Assembly: GCF_009765785.1 (NCBI RefSeq)
Contig: NZ_LMUT01000002.1
Span: 1-33,322, forward strand
DNA length: 33,322 nucleotides
Source: Granulicella sp. L46
GTDB taxonomy: Bacteria > Acidobacteriota > Terriglobia > Terriglobales > Acidobacteriaceae
Direction of reading: 5' to 3'
Shown here in pieces: positions 1 through 7,822 of the stretch. The position numbers and the translations under genes are program-made. Below the pieces are notes generated by a model. The model was not told where the DNA came from and did no database searches. It was given only the letters and a program-made list of their open reading frames with translations. Every line of letters begins with the position of its first letter. The stretch's first letter is position 1.

Positions 1-129
1 TGGAATCGTAGTCATGTTTGTCGCCGCGCTGTGCGACTTCTGTGCTTCTCGCCTCAGAGTGCGATTTCAAGATTCTGGGCCACAGATCGATCGACCACGG
101 TGACAGGTGGGAGATAAACTCAGAACGAA

Positions 130-615
130 ATGGCATCCCGCATTCTTCTCGCCGGTATCGTTTGGCTCATGCCTGCCTTCGCAGCGGGACAGACCGATAC
201 CGGCCGGCGAAAAGACGTCGCGTCAATCCATGAGCTCATTGCGCAGTATGTGAAAGCAGTAGATACCGTCGATCTGAACCTCCTCTCGCAAATCTGGTCG
301 CATTCGCCCGAGGTCTCGTTCGTGTATCCACTCGGCGAGGAGCATGGCTTGGACGCCATCGAGCAGCAGATCTTTCAAAAGATAATGGGCGGCATGTTTT
401 CGACTCGTAATCTCGAGCCGAGGGCCGTAGAAGTCCACGTGAATGGAAATGCGGGCTGGTCGGAGTTTCACTGGACCTTTCATGCGACGATGCGCAAAGA
501 CGGGTCGGCAGTGACCACGCGTGGCGTCGAAACTCAGGTGTACCTCAAAGAATCTGGGAGGTGGCGGCTTGTACACGTCCACTATTCCGAGGACCACCAA
601 CCAATTCCCCAATGA
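130..615 (+). CDS. Secreted SnoaL/NTF2-like (DUF4440-type) protein
   Basis: This is a 161-residue protein. Its N-terminus is hydrophobic (residues 4-19) and ends in an Ala-rich, cleavable-looking signal peptide near AFAAG. The remainder has the pattern of a single NTF2-like fold domain: an N-terminal helix with a 'YVKAVDTVD' motif, a 'SFVYPLGEEHG' segment, and C-terminal strands carrying 'GRWRLVHVHYSED'. That C-terminal pattern is usual for SnoaL_3/DUF4440 proteins. These domains bind small molecules or act as small isomerases and hydrolases, and no specific reaction can be named. No close ribosome site precedes the ATG, since a GGGAG lies about 17 bases upstream, so the start is only moderately certain. 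It stands alone in the window. The export signal suggests a periplasmic location. Confidence 0.72.
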   Translation: MASRILLAGIVWLMPAFAAGQTDTGRRKDVASIHELIAQYVKAVDTVDLNLLSQIWSHSPEVSFVYPLGEEHGLDAIEQQIFQKIMGGMFSTRNLEPRAVEVHVNGNAGWSEFHWTFHATMRKDGSAVTTRGVETQVYLKESGRWRLVHVHYSEDHQPIPQ

Positions 616-763
616 CGGTCGCCAACTGCACTTTCCTTCCCCGAAGCTCAATCTGCACAATGCTGCATAAAGCAGGTCGAACAAGCCGCGAGCTGCGCGG
701 GGCCGCTAAAGTTACCATAACGCGGATCCACCGCAAGGGTTAGTTAAGAGGATTCCGCCCAAG

Positions 764-958
764 CTAGCTGGCGCCCTTGCCGGAGTCAGATGGATTTGGG
801 ATGCCATGCCCCTGTTCGTCGATGGCCTCGACCACGCTGTCGTCGGTTGTGGGGCGGCCGTCGCGGACACTCTCTGCACCGAGGGAATTTTCGCTACCGG
901 CTGGAGCTGTGAGATCGATTTTGTATTCCTGGTTGTCTTTTTTCCGAGTTGCGGTCAT
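764..958 (-). CDS. Small hypothetical protein, 64 residues
   Basis: No family is recognised. The open frame extends upstream to 1144, but the ATG at 958 is preceded by AAGGAG seven bases away, an excellent ribosome site, so the 64-residue form is chosen. The product is hydrophilic and rich in Asp, Glu, Ser, Gly and Thr. It has a basic start (MTATRKKDNQEYK) and a Gly/Pro/Ser-rich end, with no hydrophobic segment and no cysteine. It looks like a small, soluble, probably disordered cytoplasmic protein. It is transcribed away from the downstream SRPBCC operon, so 959-1199 may hold its promoter. The strong ribosome site is the main support; nothing suggests a function. Confidence 0.55.
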   Translation of the reverse strand: MTATRKKDNQEYKIDLTAPAGSENSLGAESVRDGRPTTDDSVVEAIDEQGHGIPNPSDSGKGAS

Positions 959-1199
959 GATGTTCTCCTTAATCGCCTTGTGACGTAGGATGCAGCCACT
1001 AAACGTCCGTGAGCAAATTTCAGGAACACTCCTCCGGACCGGCGTGTAACGCTGCTCGTCCTGACAGATGGGATTCCCGAAGTTTCCGAAACCCGACTTT
1101 GCAGGAACGTCGCTTGAGGGCTCAGACTTCGTCGATAAGCGCATTGGCGATTGTTCTTCAAGCCAACAATGTGAATTAGAGCCTTCTTCCTTACAACAC

Positions 1200-1255
1200 T
1201 GAAGTCTTCACTTGACAATCAGGCATTATCACGCAACACTCAAGTAGACACTTCA
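1200..1255 (+). promoter_or_regulatory. Promoter region with two matching dyad operators ahead of the SRPBCC-ArsR-DinB operon
   Basis: Two 16-bp dyads of the form T(G/C)AAGT-N4-ACTT(G/C)A lie at 1200-1215 and 1240-1255, with centres exactly 40 bp apart. A perfect -35-like TTGACA (1212-1217) overlaps the first dyad, and a weak -10 candidate (AACACT, 1235-1240) touches the second. Short paired palindromes over a promoter are what an ArsR-type dimer would bind. The ArsR gene lies within the operon that starts at 1286, so autoregulation is the simplest reading. The motif is directly visible; the regulator assignment is inferred. Confidence 0.5.
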
Positions 1256-1285
1256 GTATTCCCACCACGGGAAGGAGCAGAGCCA

Positions 1286-1765
1286 ATGCAAGAGCCATCT
1301 GTCGTTCACAGCACCTTCGTACTTGAGCGTAGTTACCCCAAACCGCCGAAGACCGTGTTTTCGGCCTTTGCCGAGGAGGGCAAAAAGAGGCGCTGGTACG
1401 CCGAGGGAGAGGCCAACGAGGTCCAGCAGTTTGCGATGGACTTCCGCGTTGGCGGCACGGAACGCCTCATCTACAAGTTGAAACCAGGCACCCCAGTGGC
1501 AGGCATGATCATTACCAATGAAAGCCGCTACCTGGACATCGTATCGGGGGCTTTGATTGTGACCGCGACGACCATGGATCTCGGCGAAAAGCGAATCCTG
1601 GTTTCGCTGGTCACTGCCGAGTTTCTCGAGACCGACAACGGCACCGATCTAATTCTGACGCACCAGGGGGTGTATCTTTCCGGCCCGAACGGACTCACTC
1701 CGCCGATGATCGAGACGGGATGGAACGGGCTGCTCGACAGCCTGCAAGCTGAACTGGCCAGGTAG
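1286..1765 (+). CDS. SRPBCC (AHSA1-like, START-fold) protein
   Basis: This 159-residue protein fits the Aha1/SRPBCC ligand-binding family. It has an N-terminal 'STFVLERSYPKPPKTVFSAF' type strand-helix, a 'KKRRWYAEGE' segment, a central 'DFRVGGTERLIY' strand and a C-terminal helix 'ETGWNGLLDSLQAELA'. Length and order match single-domain AHSA1 proteins of about 140-160 residues. Members hold hydrophobic ligands in a deep cavity, and a catalytic role has not been fixed for most of them. A GGAAGGAG ribosome site precedes the ATG. It is the first gene of an SRPBCC-ArsR-DinB trio, an arrangement common in soil bacteria in which the ArsR protein is thought to control the set. The product should be cytoplasmic. 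Confidence 0.85.
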   Translation: MQEPSVVHSTFVLERSYPKPPKTVFSAFAEEGKKRRWYAEGEANEVQQFAMDFRVGGTERLIYKLKPGTPVAGMIITNESRYLDIVSGALIVTATTMDLGEKRILVSLVTAEFLETDNGTDLILTHQGVYLSGPNGLTPPMIETGWNGLLDSLQAELAR

Positions 1766-1887
1766 CTGCCGGGAAGGGGGGCAGCGTCGTTGCCTGCCTG
1801 GCAGCGGCCAACTTTCAAGCGCAGTGCTTGGCGTAGGACGGAGCGCCGCCGCAGGCTTGGGTAGGCCGCTGGAAGGAGAGAATATCA

Positions 1888-2223
1888 ATGGCCATCGGGA
1901 AAATATTTGACGCCTTGGGTGACCCCACTCGTCGAGCGATTGTGGATAGACTGCGCCAGGGCCCGCTCTCAGTCTCCAGCTTGGCAGGCCCCTTGCAGAT
2001 AAGCCTCACCGCCGTGGGACAGCACCTGCAGTTGCTCGAGGAGACTGGCCTGGTGCATACGGAAAAGCTTGGCAGAGTACGCACCTGCCGTCTCGATCCC
2101 ACCGGCTTTTTGGCGCTGCACAACTGGGTCCAGGATCACCGTTCAACCTGGGAACGCGGGCTCGATCGGCTGGGCGACTTGCTTGCAGATTCAGACGAAA
2201 TACCAACGAAAGGACGTCTATAA
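1888..2223 (+). CDS. ArsR-family winged-helix transcriptional regulator
   Basis: This 111-residue protein starts with 'IFDALGDPTRRAIVDRL', the signature first helix of ArsR regulators. The winged helix-turn-helix follows: 'LSVSSLAGPLQISLTAVGQHLQLLEETGLV' at about residues 32-61, then a wing ending near 'RVRTCRLDP'. The metal-binding ELCVC motif of ArsR/SmtB is absent and there is a single cysteine, so it is more likely the non-metal subgroup that accompanies SRPBCC proteins. The ATG is preceded by GGAAGGAGAG. It lies 122 bp after the SRPBCC gene and 11 bp before the DinB gene. Likely targets are the two dyads at 1200-1255. Confidence 0.9.
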   Translation: MAIGKIFDALGDPTRRAIVDRLRQGPLSVSSLAGPLQISLTAVGQHLQLLEETGLVHTEKLGRVRTCRLDPTGFLALHNWVQDHRSTWERGLDRLGDLLADSDEIPTKGRL

Positions 2224-2234
2224 GGAGGACAACC

Positions 2235-2699
2235 ATGCAGAAAGACGTGTTGCTTGAAATCGTTAAGCAAAATCAATATACGAGTTCCTTCTCGTTTGAC
2301 CGGATTACGGAACAAAACTCCAGCTTGCGGTTGAACGACCGGACAGCATCGATCGGCTTCATCTATCGCCACATCGGCGAAACGATCAACCTATTCAGTC
2401 AGTTTCTCGGAGTAGCAACTGATGTTAGAAACACGACGATGGGCGAAGTCGATACGGGCCAGCATTTTGACATTGGCTACAGCAGAGAATTGATTGAGCG
2501 AGGCTTCAAGGTACTCGAAGAACTCGTGGAAAACAGTTCGGACGAGGACTGGCTGAAGCCAGTGGATACTCCTTTTTTTGGCACTGTGTCCAAAGTAAGG
2601 CTATTCGCCCATGCGCTTTTTCACACCTCAAATCATGCAGGACAAATAGCTCTGACGTTGGCGAAAGGAAGAAAGCCGTCCGTGGATGAAACTGAGTAG
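2235..2699 (+). CDS. DinB-superfamily protein (putative metal-dependent)
   Basis: The 154-residue sequence fits the DinB/YfiT four-helix-bundle superfamily. The usual metal-ligand histidines are present: H46 in 'FIYRHIGET', and H130 and H134 in a C-terminal 'HALFHTSNHAGQ' motif. Members include thiol-dependent transferases and many uncharacterised proteins, so the reaction is unknown. The AAGGAGG ribosome site overlaps the end of the ArsR gene. The three genes 1286-2699 therefore form one transcription unit, with close coupling between the last two. There is no signal peptide, so a cytoplasmic location is expected. Confidence 0.82.
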   Translation: MQKDVLLEIVKQNQYTSSFSFDRITEQNSSLRLNDRTASIGFIYRHIGETINLFSQFLGVATDVRNTTMGEVDTGQHFDIGYSRELIERGFKVLEELVENSSDEDWLKPVDTPFFGTVSKVRLFAHALFHTSNHAGQIALTLAKGRKPSVDETE

Positions 2700-3226
2700 A
2701 AGCTGGTCCAAAGAGTAATGGGCCAATGTACTCGTCGACGAAGACGTTCGCAGAGCGAAATCGGGCAGTGTCTGTCAATCTGTTGCTTCGTGCTGCTCGA
2801 TTTGCGACTTAAGGCCGATGCACTCTTCGAAGGCACTCGGATCGGTTCAAAGATCGAAGGCCCCGAAAAACGGCGTTTTCGGAAACTACGCTCGAATTTG
2901 CTGGGAACCCGACTTTTCCGGCAGTTCGACCGGGAGTCGCAGACATCCACTAGCCGCGCCGTTCGTGCAAATGGCGATTTCACGTAAATCGAAGAACGGC
3001 CCGGGCCGGATTACAAGTCCCTAGAACATTCGAGAAGTAATCCTTAGGACTGCGCACAAATGGCGCATCGCTGAGATTTTGGCTTGAGATTTGCCAATGA
3101 GGAATCCGAGTCATCGGTGGTCCGCGCTGTGTGGGTTGCCGCCGTTTCTGAGCAGCCGAATCCGTTTGCCGGTAAAATTGCGGGTGATACCTGGCGGACG
3201 AAGTAAAGATAAGGTAAGGGGCCCAG
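2700..3226. other. Gene-free stretch
   Basis: No open frame here has family features or a convincing ribosome site. The interval contains a GC-rich block around 2871-2921 that loosely resembles a block at 5512-5563 (see findings). The last bases hold the purine-rich leader of the lipoprotein gene at 3227. No terminator with a T-tract was seen after the DinB gene. Confidence 0.5.
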
Positions 3227-5233
3227 ATGCGTTTTCTTGGGGTGGTGCCGTTTCTTGCGATGGTTGTGACTCTGGCTGGATGTTCCGGTTCGTCTTCGAT
3301 ACCGATTTCCCTGAGCCTGACTTCGACTCCAAAGGCGCTCGATCAGGGTCTGGGGCTTTCTGCTACGGTCACAGCTACGCTCGCGAATGACACGTCTGGC
3401 AAGGGAGTCGTGTGGGGCCTCGCCGGTGTCGGCTCTCTCAGTTCTTCGACTGGTACATCGGTTACCTATTCCCCGCCTACCACCAGTATCGCCAGCGCAC
3501 AGCAGATAACGGTGACGGCCACCTCCGTCGCAGAACCGACGCAGAGCGCTTCGATACAGATCACCGTCAACCCATACCCGGTCATACCTTTTCAGTCGAT
3601 CGCCAGCGGAACTGCAGGTGTGGCGTATAGCCAACCGATCACGCTCACTGGAGGCACGGCTCCGTTCCATTGGAGCGTCTATAACGGGTCGGGTATTACC
3701 GCAACGGAAGTAGGCGGATCGCTGCCCGACGGGCTGACACTGAACGCCGCAACCGGGATGATCAGCGGGACACCCACTGGCGCTGGGACCTGGTTTTTTG
3801 ATGGGACTGTGACGGACGCTGACGGCGCCTCCGCGTCGAATGAGTTGAGCATTCAGATCAATCCCGCGGGATCCGTGACCGCAAATCCGGTGCCCTTCCT
3901 GAACCAGCCGCTCGTACCGTCTGCCGTATCACCTGGTAGTAGTGGAACTACGCTTAAGGTTAGCGGAACTGGCTTCGTCTCCGGCGCTACGGTCGATTTC
4001 AACGGCACGGCACTCGCAACGACTTTCGTGGACAGAGAACATCTGAGCGCCGTCCTGCCAGCGACGGACGTGGCGGCGGCGGGGACGGCTTCGGTGACGG
4101 TGGTGAACCCGGCTCCCGGCGGCGACTCGTCCAATGCGGTGTATTTCCAGGTGGGAACTCCGCAGACGACGGTCAACTTTGCGAACGCTCAGAATTCTCC
4201 ATTACAAATTGCGGAGCCCGCTGGATTAGCAATCGCCGACTTCAATCAGGACGGAAAGGCAGACCTTGCAGTCGCGGCAAATGTGAGGCTGTATACGATG
4301 CTCGGCAATGGCGACGGCACATTTGCGGGTGCAGCGGATTCCCCGGTTTCCATACCCAGCCCGCCCTACGATGATTTTGCATCGCCGTATGTCTCGGCGT
4401 TGACCGTGGGCGATTTCAATCACAGTGGTCATTCCGGGTTGGCGGTTGCAGAGTTTCAGAACGAAGCCGCAGTGATCCTGCTGGGGAACGGGACCGGCGC
4501 CCTCGTTACTTCTTCGGCGACCTTCGCAAATGCCCCTGGTTTTCCGATGTCTGCGATCGAGACTGCGGACTTCAACGCGGACGGTAATCTCGATCTGGCT
4601 CTTATCGACTCGATCTCAGGTATCTCGCAAGTAGACCTGGGATACGGCAATGGAGCGTTCAATGCCGCCGGACAGATTCCTTCAGGTTCAGGCACGGCGG
4701 TGGGCGATTTCAATGGAGATGGAAAGCTGGATGTCGCTGTCGTTGGTGGCGGAGGAGTAGTCATCTCGCTTGGGAACGGCGACGGGACGTTCACACAAAC
4801 AGCCAGCTCACCGATTCAAGTCGGGTATGGCCTCTCGTCGATTGCCGCGGGGGATTTCAATGGCGATGGCAAGCTGGATGTCGCTGTGACGGATGAAGAT
4901 GGAAATGCTGTACGCGTCCTGGTGGGGAATGGTGACGGAACGTTTCAGCCACCCATCACCATCGCGGTCGGAAATGGGCCTGCTGCCATGGTCGTGGGAG
5001 ATTTTAATAATGATGGCAAGCTGGATCTCGCCACCGCCAACAATGGCGATGGCACGGTCACGCTTCTGTTGGGGAAGGGTGATGGGACATTCATCCGGGC
5101 GTCCACTTACACTGTGGGAAAGGGCCCAGACGCCATCGCGGCGGCAGATTTCAATGGCGATGGAAAACTCGATCTAGCCGTGGCGAACGGCCTGGACGGA
5201 ACGGGATCAGTATCGATCCTGTTGCAGCAGTAG
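3227..5233 (+). CDS. Lipoprotein with Ig-like, IPT/TIG and seven FG-GAP/VCBS repeats
   Basis: This is a 668-residue exported protein. The N-terminus is a lipoprotein signal with the lipobox LAGC, putting the lipidated cysteine at position 19. A Ser/Thr-rich Ig-like segment follows at about 25-115. Next is a putative-Ig (He_PIG) module at about 118-210, with the typical 'LPDGLTLNAATGMISGTPT' pattern. An IPT/TIG module lies at about 225-310. The C-terminal half (about 325-668) is a beta-propeller-type array with seven 'DFN-x-DG-x-LDLAVA' calcium-binding repeats and intervening 'LGNGDGTF' strands. Such propellers usually mediate surface or extracellular binding rather than catalysis, and the ligand is unknown. 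A purine-rich GGTAAGGGG lies upstream of the ATG. It is followed by a gene-free stretch and is not linked to the fucose cluster. Confidence 0.9.
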   Translation: MRFLGVVPFLAMVVTLAGCSGSSSIPISLSLTSTPKALDQGLGLSATVTATLANDTSGKGVVWGLAGVGSLSSSTGTSVTYSPPTTSIASAQQITVTATSVAEPTQSASIQITVNPYPVIPFQSIASGTAGVAYSQPITLTGGTAPFHWSVYNGSGITATEVGGSLPDGLTLNAATGMISGTPTGAGTWFFDGTVTDADGASASNELSIQINPAGSVTANPVPFLNQPLVPSAVSPGSSGTTLKVSGTGFVSGATVDFNGTALATTFVDREHLSAVLPATDVAAAGTASVTVVNPAPGGDSSNAVYFQVGTPQTTVNFANAQNSPLQIAEPAGLAIADFNQDGKADLAVAANVRLYTMLGNGDGTFAGAADSPVSIPSPPYDDFASPYVSALTVGDFNHSGHSGLAVAEFQNEAAVILLGNGTGALVTSSATFANAPGFPMSAIETADFNADGNLDLALIDSISGISQVDLGYGNGAFNAAGQIPSGSGTAVGDFNGDGKLDVAVVGGGGVVISLGNGDGTFTQTASSPIQVGYGLSSIAAGDFNGDGKLDVAVTDEDGNAVRVLVGNGDGTFQPPITIAVGNGPAAMVVGDFNNDGKLDLATANNGDGTVTLLLGKGDGTFIRASTYTVGKGPDAIAAADFNGDGKLDLAVANGLDGTGSVSILLQQ

Positions 5234-5699
5234 CCACGCTCCACGCTATTTGGTCGTCGTATATTTGCCTGGCACTGCGGTGGGATTGGCGGAAGCGGTC
5301 AGCGTTGCGCGTTCCGAAGCATGTCTCTGACAGGAACTCCTTAGGGGCGATTCATCGACAGATTCTGGGACTCTATTCATTGAGGCCGAGCCCGGTTTAT
5401 GTAGCGACAAGTCGGCCAGTGTTCAGCGATCCGCTGCCCGCTGGGTTGAAGCCGACTTCCAATGGAGGTACGAGGGTACAGCGGGGAATGATTAGCGACG
5501 CTCCCGCAATACGGGGTTTTCGGCAAGTTCAGATCGAAGCCGCCGATAACCGGGCTTTTCTGATATTGGTGCTGCTCATTAGCGCAGCCGCGCCAATAAA
5601 TGTAATTGGCCACTCCGACCTAAATCGATGCGACGGGTTGGCCCTTCGCTCAATCATGACTACTGGCGTCCCTACAGCATTGCGCTATGGTTCACGAAC
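5234..5699. other. Gene-free stretch between convergent genes
   Basis: This interval separates the 3' ends of the lipoprotein gene and lutC. Open frames crossing it have no recognisable protein features. A short perfect hairpin lies at 5592-5610 (GCCAAT/ATTGGC, 7-base loop). It lacks a T-tract on either strand, so it is not called a terminator. Confidence 0.45.
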
Positions 5700-6356
5700 T
5701 TACAAATCGCCATACAGTAAAACCGTGAGGCGGCGTGGACCATGCACCCCGCGAATACGAACCATCTCAATATCTGACGTAGCGGAGGGCCCGCTAATGC
5801 TGGTGATCAGTCTGGCACTTTGCGATCTTATTGCAGCGAGCGCCTCTGGGAGCGATCCATAAACCTGATCGCGACATACGATGCAGATGTGATGATCTGG
5901 CAGCAAGGTAAGAGCGCGACGCCCCTGATCTCCGCCATGGACAAGGAAGATGGTTCCGGTGGAAGCTACCGCGGCTTCGCATGTCGTCAATACGGCCTGC
6001 GCGCGATCAAGCTCTGGAGTGGTGAGACCGTGATCAACGTAGACATTCACGTTTTCCGGAGCGAGCGTCTGGAGCGGACCAGAAGGGACCAGCAGGCGAT
6101 CTTCACCTGCATCCTGCAGTGCCTGCTGAACGGCTGCGGGAAGTTCGGTCTCATCGGTCAGCTCGATCACCTTCGTGTCGTAGTCGATAAGTCTGTCGAT
6201 AAACAGTTGCAGGCAACCTCCTCGATCAAGGCTGGAGCAGCGACCATACGAGCGGGTAATACTTGCGTGGGATGTCTCGACCGGGACCTTGAGATCAGGA
6301 AGTGCGGCGCGAATGCGCGCCAGAATCTCCTCGCGTGCGGTAAGAGGGAGGCTCAT
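5700..6356 (-). CDS. lutC: LutC-type subunit of L-lactate oxidation complex (LUD domain)
   Basis: This 218-residue protein has the LUD (DUF162) domain of LutC/YkgG. The diagnostic C-terminal pattern 'SGPSATSDIEMVRIRGVHGP' is followed by 'RRLTVLL', and a central 'VLTTCEAAVASTGTIFL' segment is also present. In Bacillus subtilis, LutABC is required for growth on L-lactate and forms an iron-sulfur oxidation system that converts lactate to pyruvate. The start overlaps the lutB stop by ATGA, with GAGGAGG just upstream, so the two are translationally coupled. It is the last gene of the minus-strand operon that begins with two fucose-pathway dehydrogenases. The expected substrate is therefore the L-lactate released from fucose. 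Confidence 0.92.
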   Translation of the reverse strand: MSLPLTAREEILARIRAALPDLKVPVETSHASITRSYGRCSSLDRGGCLQLFIDRLIDYDTKVIELTDETELPAAVQQALQDAGEDRLLVPSGPLQTLAPENVNVYVDHGLTTPELDRAQAVLTTCEAAVASTGTIFLVHGGDQGRRALTLLPDHHICIVCRDQVYGSLPEALAAIRSQSARLITSISGPSATSDIEMVRIRGVHGPRRLTVLLYGDL

Positions 6357-7822
6357 GATGCCTCCTCACTCGAAACGGCAGCTTCAACTCGTGTCTTCCA
6401 CCAGTCTCGAAAACTTTGCTTAGGGAGAGGCCTGAGATCCCGAAACTCTGTCCATGCGCCGGCAAGCCCCGGGAGGTTTGTGAGCTGCCCGTTCCGCTCG
6501 AAAATCTTTTGCCCTAGCCTCGCAAGACGCTGTGCAGACTCATAACGACGATGACTCAAAAAGATCGTACCCATCGCCCGCATCGCTAAACATTCCGCTG
6601 ATAGGCTGCCACGAAGGGTCGCCTGCTCTTCGCGAACGATCTTGCCTCGCAAGTGAATCAGGATTTCTGGAATATTGATCTTAACCGGACAAACTTCATA
6701 ACAGGCGCCACAAAGCGTCGAGGCATACGGAAGTGAGCGAGAGTGCTCTAAAGATTGCAACTGCGGGGAAAGAATTGCACCAATGGGGCCAGAGTAGATG
6801 CTGCCATAGGCGTGGCCTCCAGTCTCTCTGTAGACGGGACACGCATTCAGGCAGGCGCCGCAGCGTATGCAGTCCAATGTCTCGCGTTCGCGCTCGTCTT
6901 TGAGAAGAGCTGTGCGCCCGTTGTCGAGCAAGATGATATGGAACGCCGTCGGCCCATCGCCCGGTTCGACTCCGGCCCAAAAGGAGTTGTACGGATTCAT
7001 GCGCTCTCCTGTAGCGGAGCGTGGAAGAAGCTGCAGAAAGACTTCAAGATCCTGGAAAGTGGGAATCACCTTTTCTATGCCGATTAAGCTGATCAGAACA
7101 TTCGGCATCGTGACACACATTCGGCCGTTGCCCTCTGACTCGACGACACAAACAGAACCGGTTTCAGCAATGGCGAAGTTTGCCCCGCTGATGCCGATCT
7201 TTATACGCAGAAACTTCTCGCGTAGATAGCTACGAGCAGCATCGGTCAGATCAGCGGGCTGATCTCCAAGGTCGACAAGCCCCATCTGCTCGCGGAATAT
7301 CTCACGTACTTCAAAACGGTTCTTATGCAGCGCAGGGACAACGATATGCGAAGGCTCATCGCTGCTCATCTGGACGATCATATCGGCGAGATCCGTCTCA
7401 TAGGCTCGAATGCCGGCGTGTTCGAGGGCCACATTCATCTGGATCTCATCCGAGGTCATCGTCTTAACCTTGATGACCTCAGCCGGCTGATCTCCGCTGT
7501 ATTGCTTGATCAATGCAGCGGCGATTGTGTTGGCCTCATCGGCATCTCGCGCCCAGTGGACCTTTCCTCCAGCCTGCTCACAGTTTCGTTCAAATTGTTC
7601 TAGGTAGTAATCGAGATGGGCGAGTGTGTGCATCTTGATATCACTCGCCGCTTGTCGCAATTGCTCCCAGTCTGGCATCTCATCAATACGCAAGGCACGT
7701 TTCGCCCGGATGATGTCCGTCGCGTTTCTTACATTGCGGCGGAGCTGATCGTTTCTGAGTGCGGCTTTGGCCGCCACAGGGAATGACGAAGCTCGATCGG
7801 TCTTACCGACTCGTACGCTCAT
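6353..7822 (-). CDS. lutB: LutB-type iron-sulfur protein of L-lactate oxidation
   Basis: This 489-residue protein has an N-terminal LUD-type domain (about 60-300), including 'FAIAETGSVCVVESEGNGRM'. A C-terminal ferredoxin-like region carries a complete CxxCxxCxxxC cluster (C318, C321, C324, C328) and a second CxxCxxxC set (C371, C374, C378). This order and length match LutB/YkgF. It probably passes electrons from lactate to the respiratory chain at the cytoplasmic face of the membrane. The ATG overlaps the lutA stop by ATGA, and GAGGTGG lies just upstream. Residues 425-480 form the usual C-terminal extension of the family. Confidence 0.94.
   Translation of the reverse strand: MSVRVGKTDRASSFPVAAKAALRNDQLRRNVRNATDIIRAKRALRIDEMPDWEQLRQAASDIKMHTLAHLDYYLEQFERNCEQAGGKVHWARDADEANTIAAALIKQYSGDQPAEVIKVKTMTSDEIQMNVALEHAGIRAYETDLADMIVQMSSDEPSHIVVPALHKNRFEVREIFREQMGLVDLGDQPADLTDAARSYLREKFLRIKIGISGANFAIAETGSVCVVESEGNGRMCVTMPNVLISLIGIEKVIPTFQDLEVFLQLLPRSATGERMNPYNSFWAGVEPGDGPTAFHIILLDNGRTALLKDERERETLDCIRCGACLNACPVYRETGGHAYGSIYSGPIGAILSPQLQSLEHSRSLPYASTLCGACYEVCPVKINIPEILIHLRGKIVREEQATLRGSLSAECLAMRAMGTIFLSHRRYESAQRLARLGQKIFERNGQLTNLPGLAGAWTEFRDLRPLPKQSFRDWWKTRVEAAVSSEEAS

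Noticed and set aside
3044..3670. 208-codon minus-strand frame
   Set aside because: It overlaps the well-supported lipoprotein gene, has Arg/Ser-rich shadow composition and no family motif.
5592..5610. Short hairpin as bidirectional terminator between the lipoprotein gene and lutC
   Set aside because: Only a 6-bp stem with no T-tract on either strand, and far from both stop codons.
5305..5862. 185-codon plus-strand frame after the lipoprotein gene
   Set aside because: No recognisable domain or ribosome site, and its 3' part is antisense to lutC.
5820..6545. 241-codon plus-strand frame
   Set aside because: Fully antisense to lutC and lutB, whose motifs are unmistakable.
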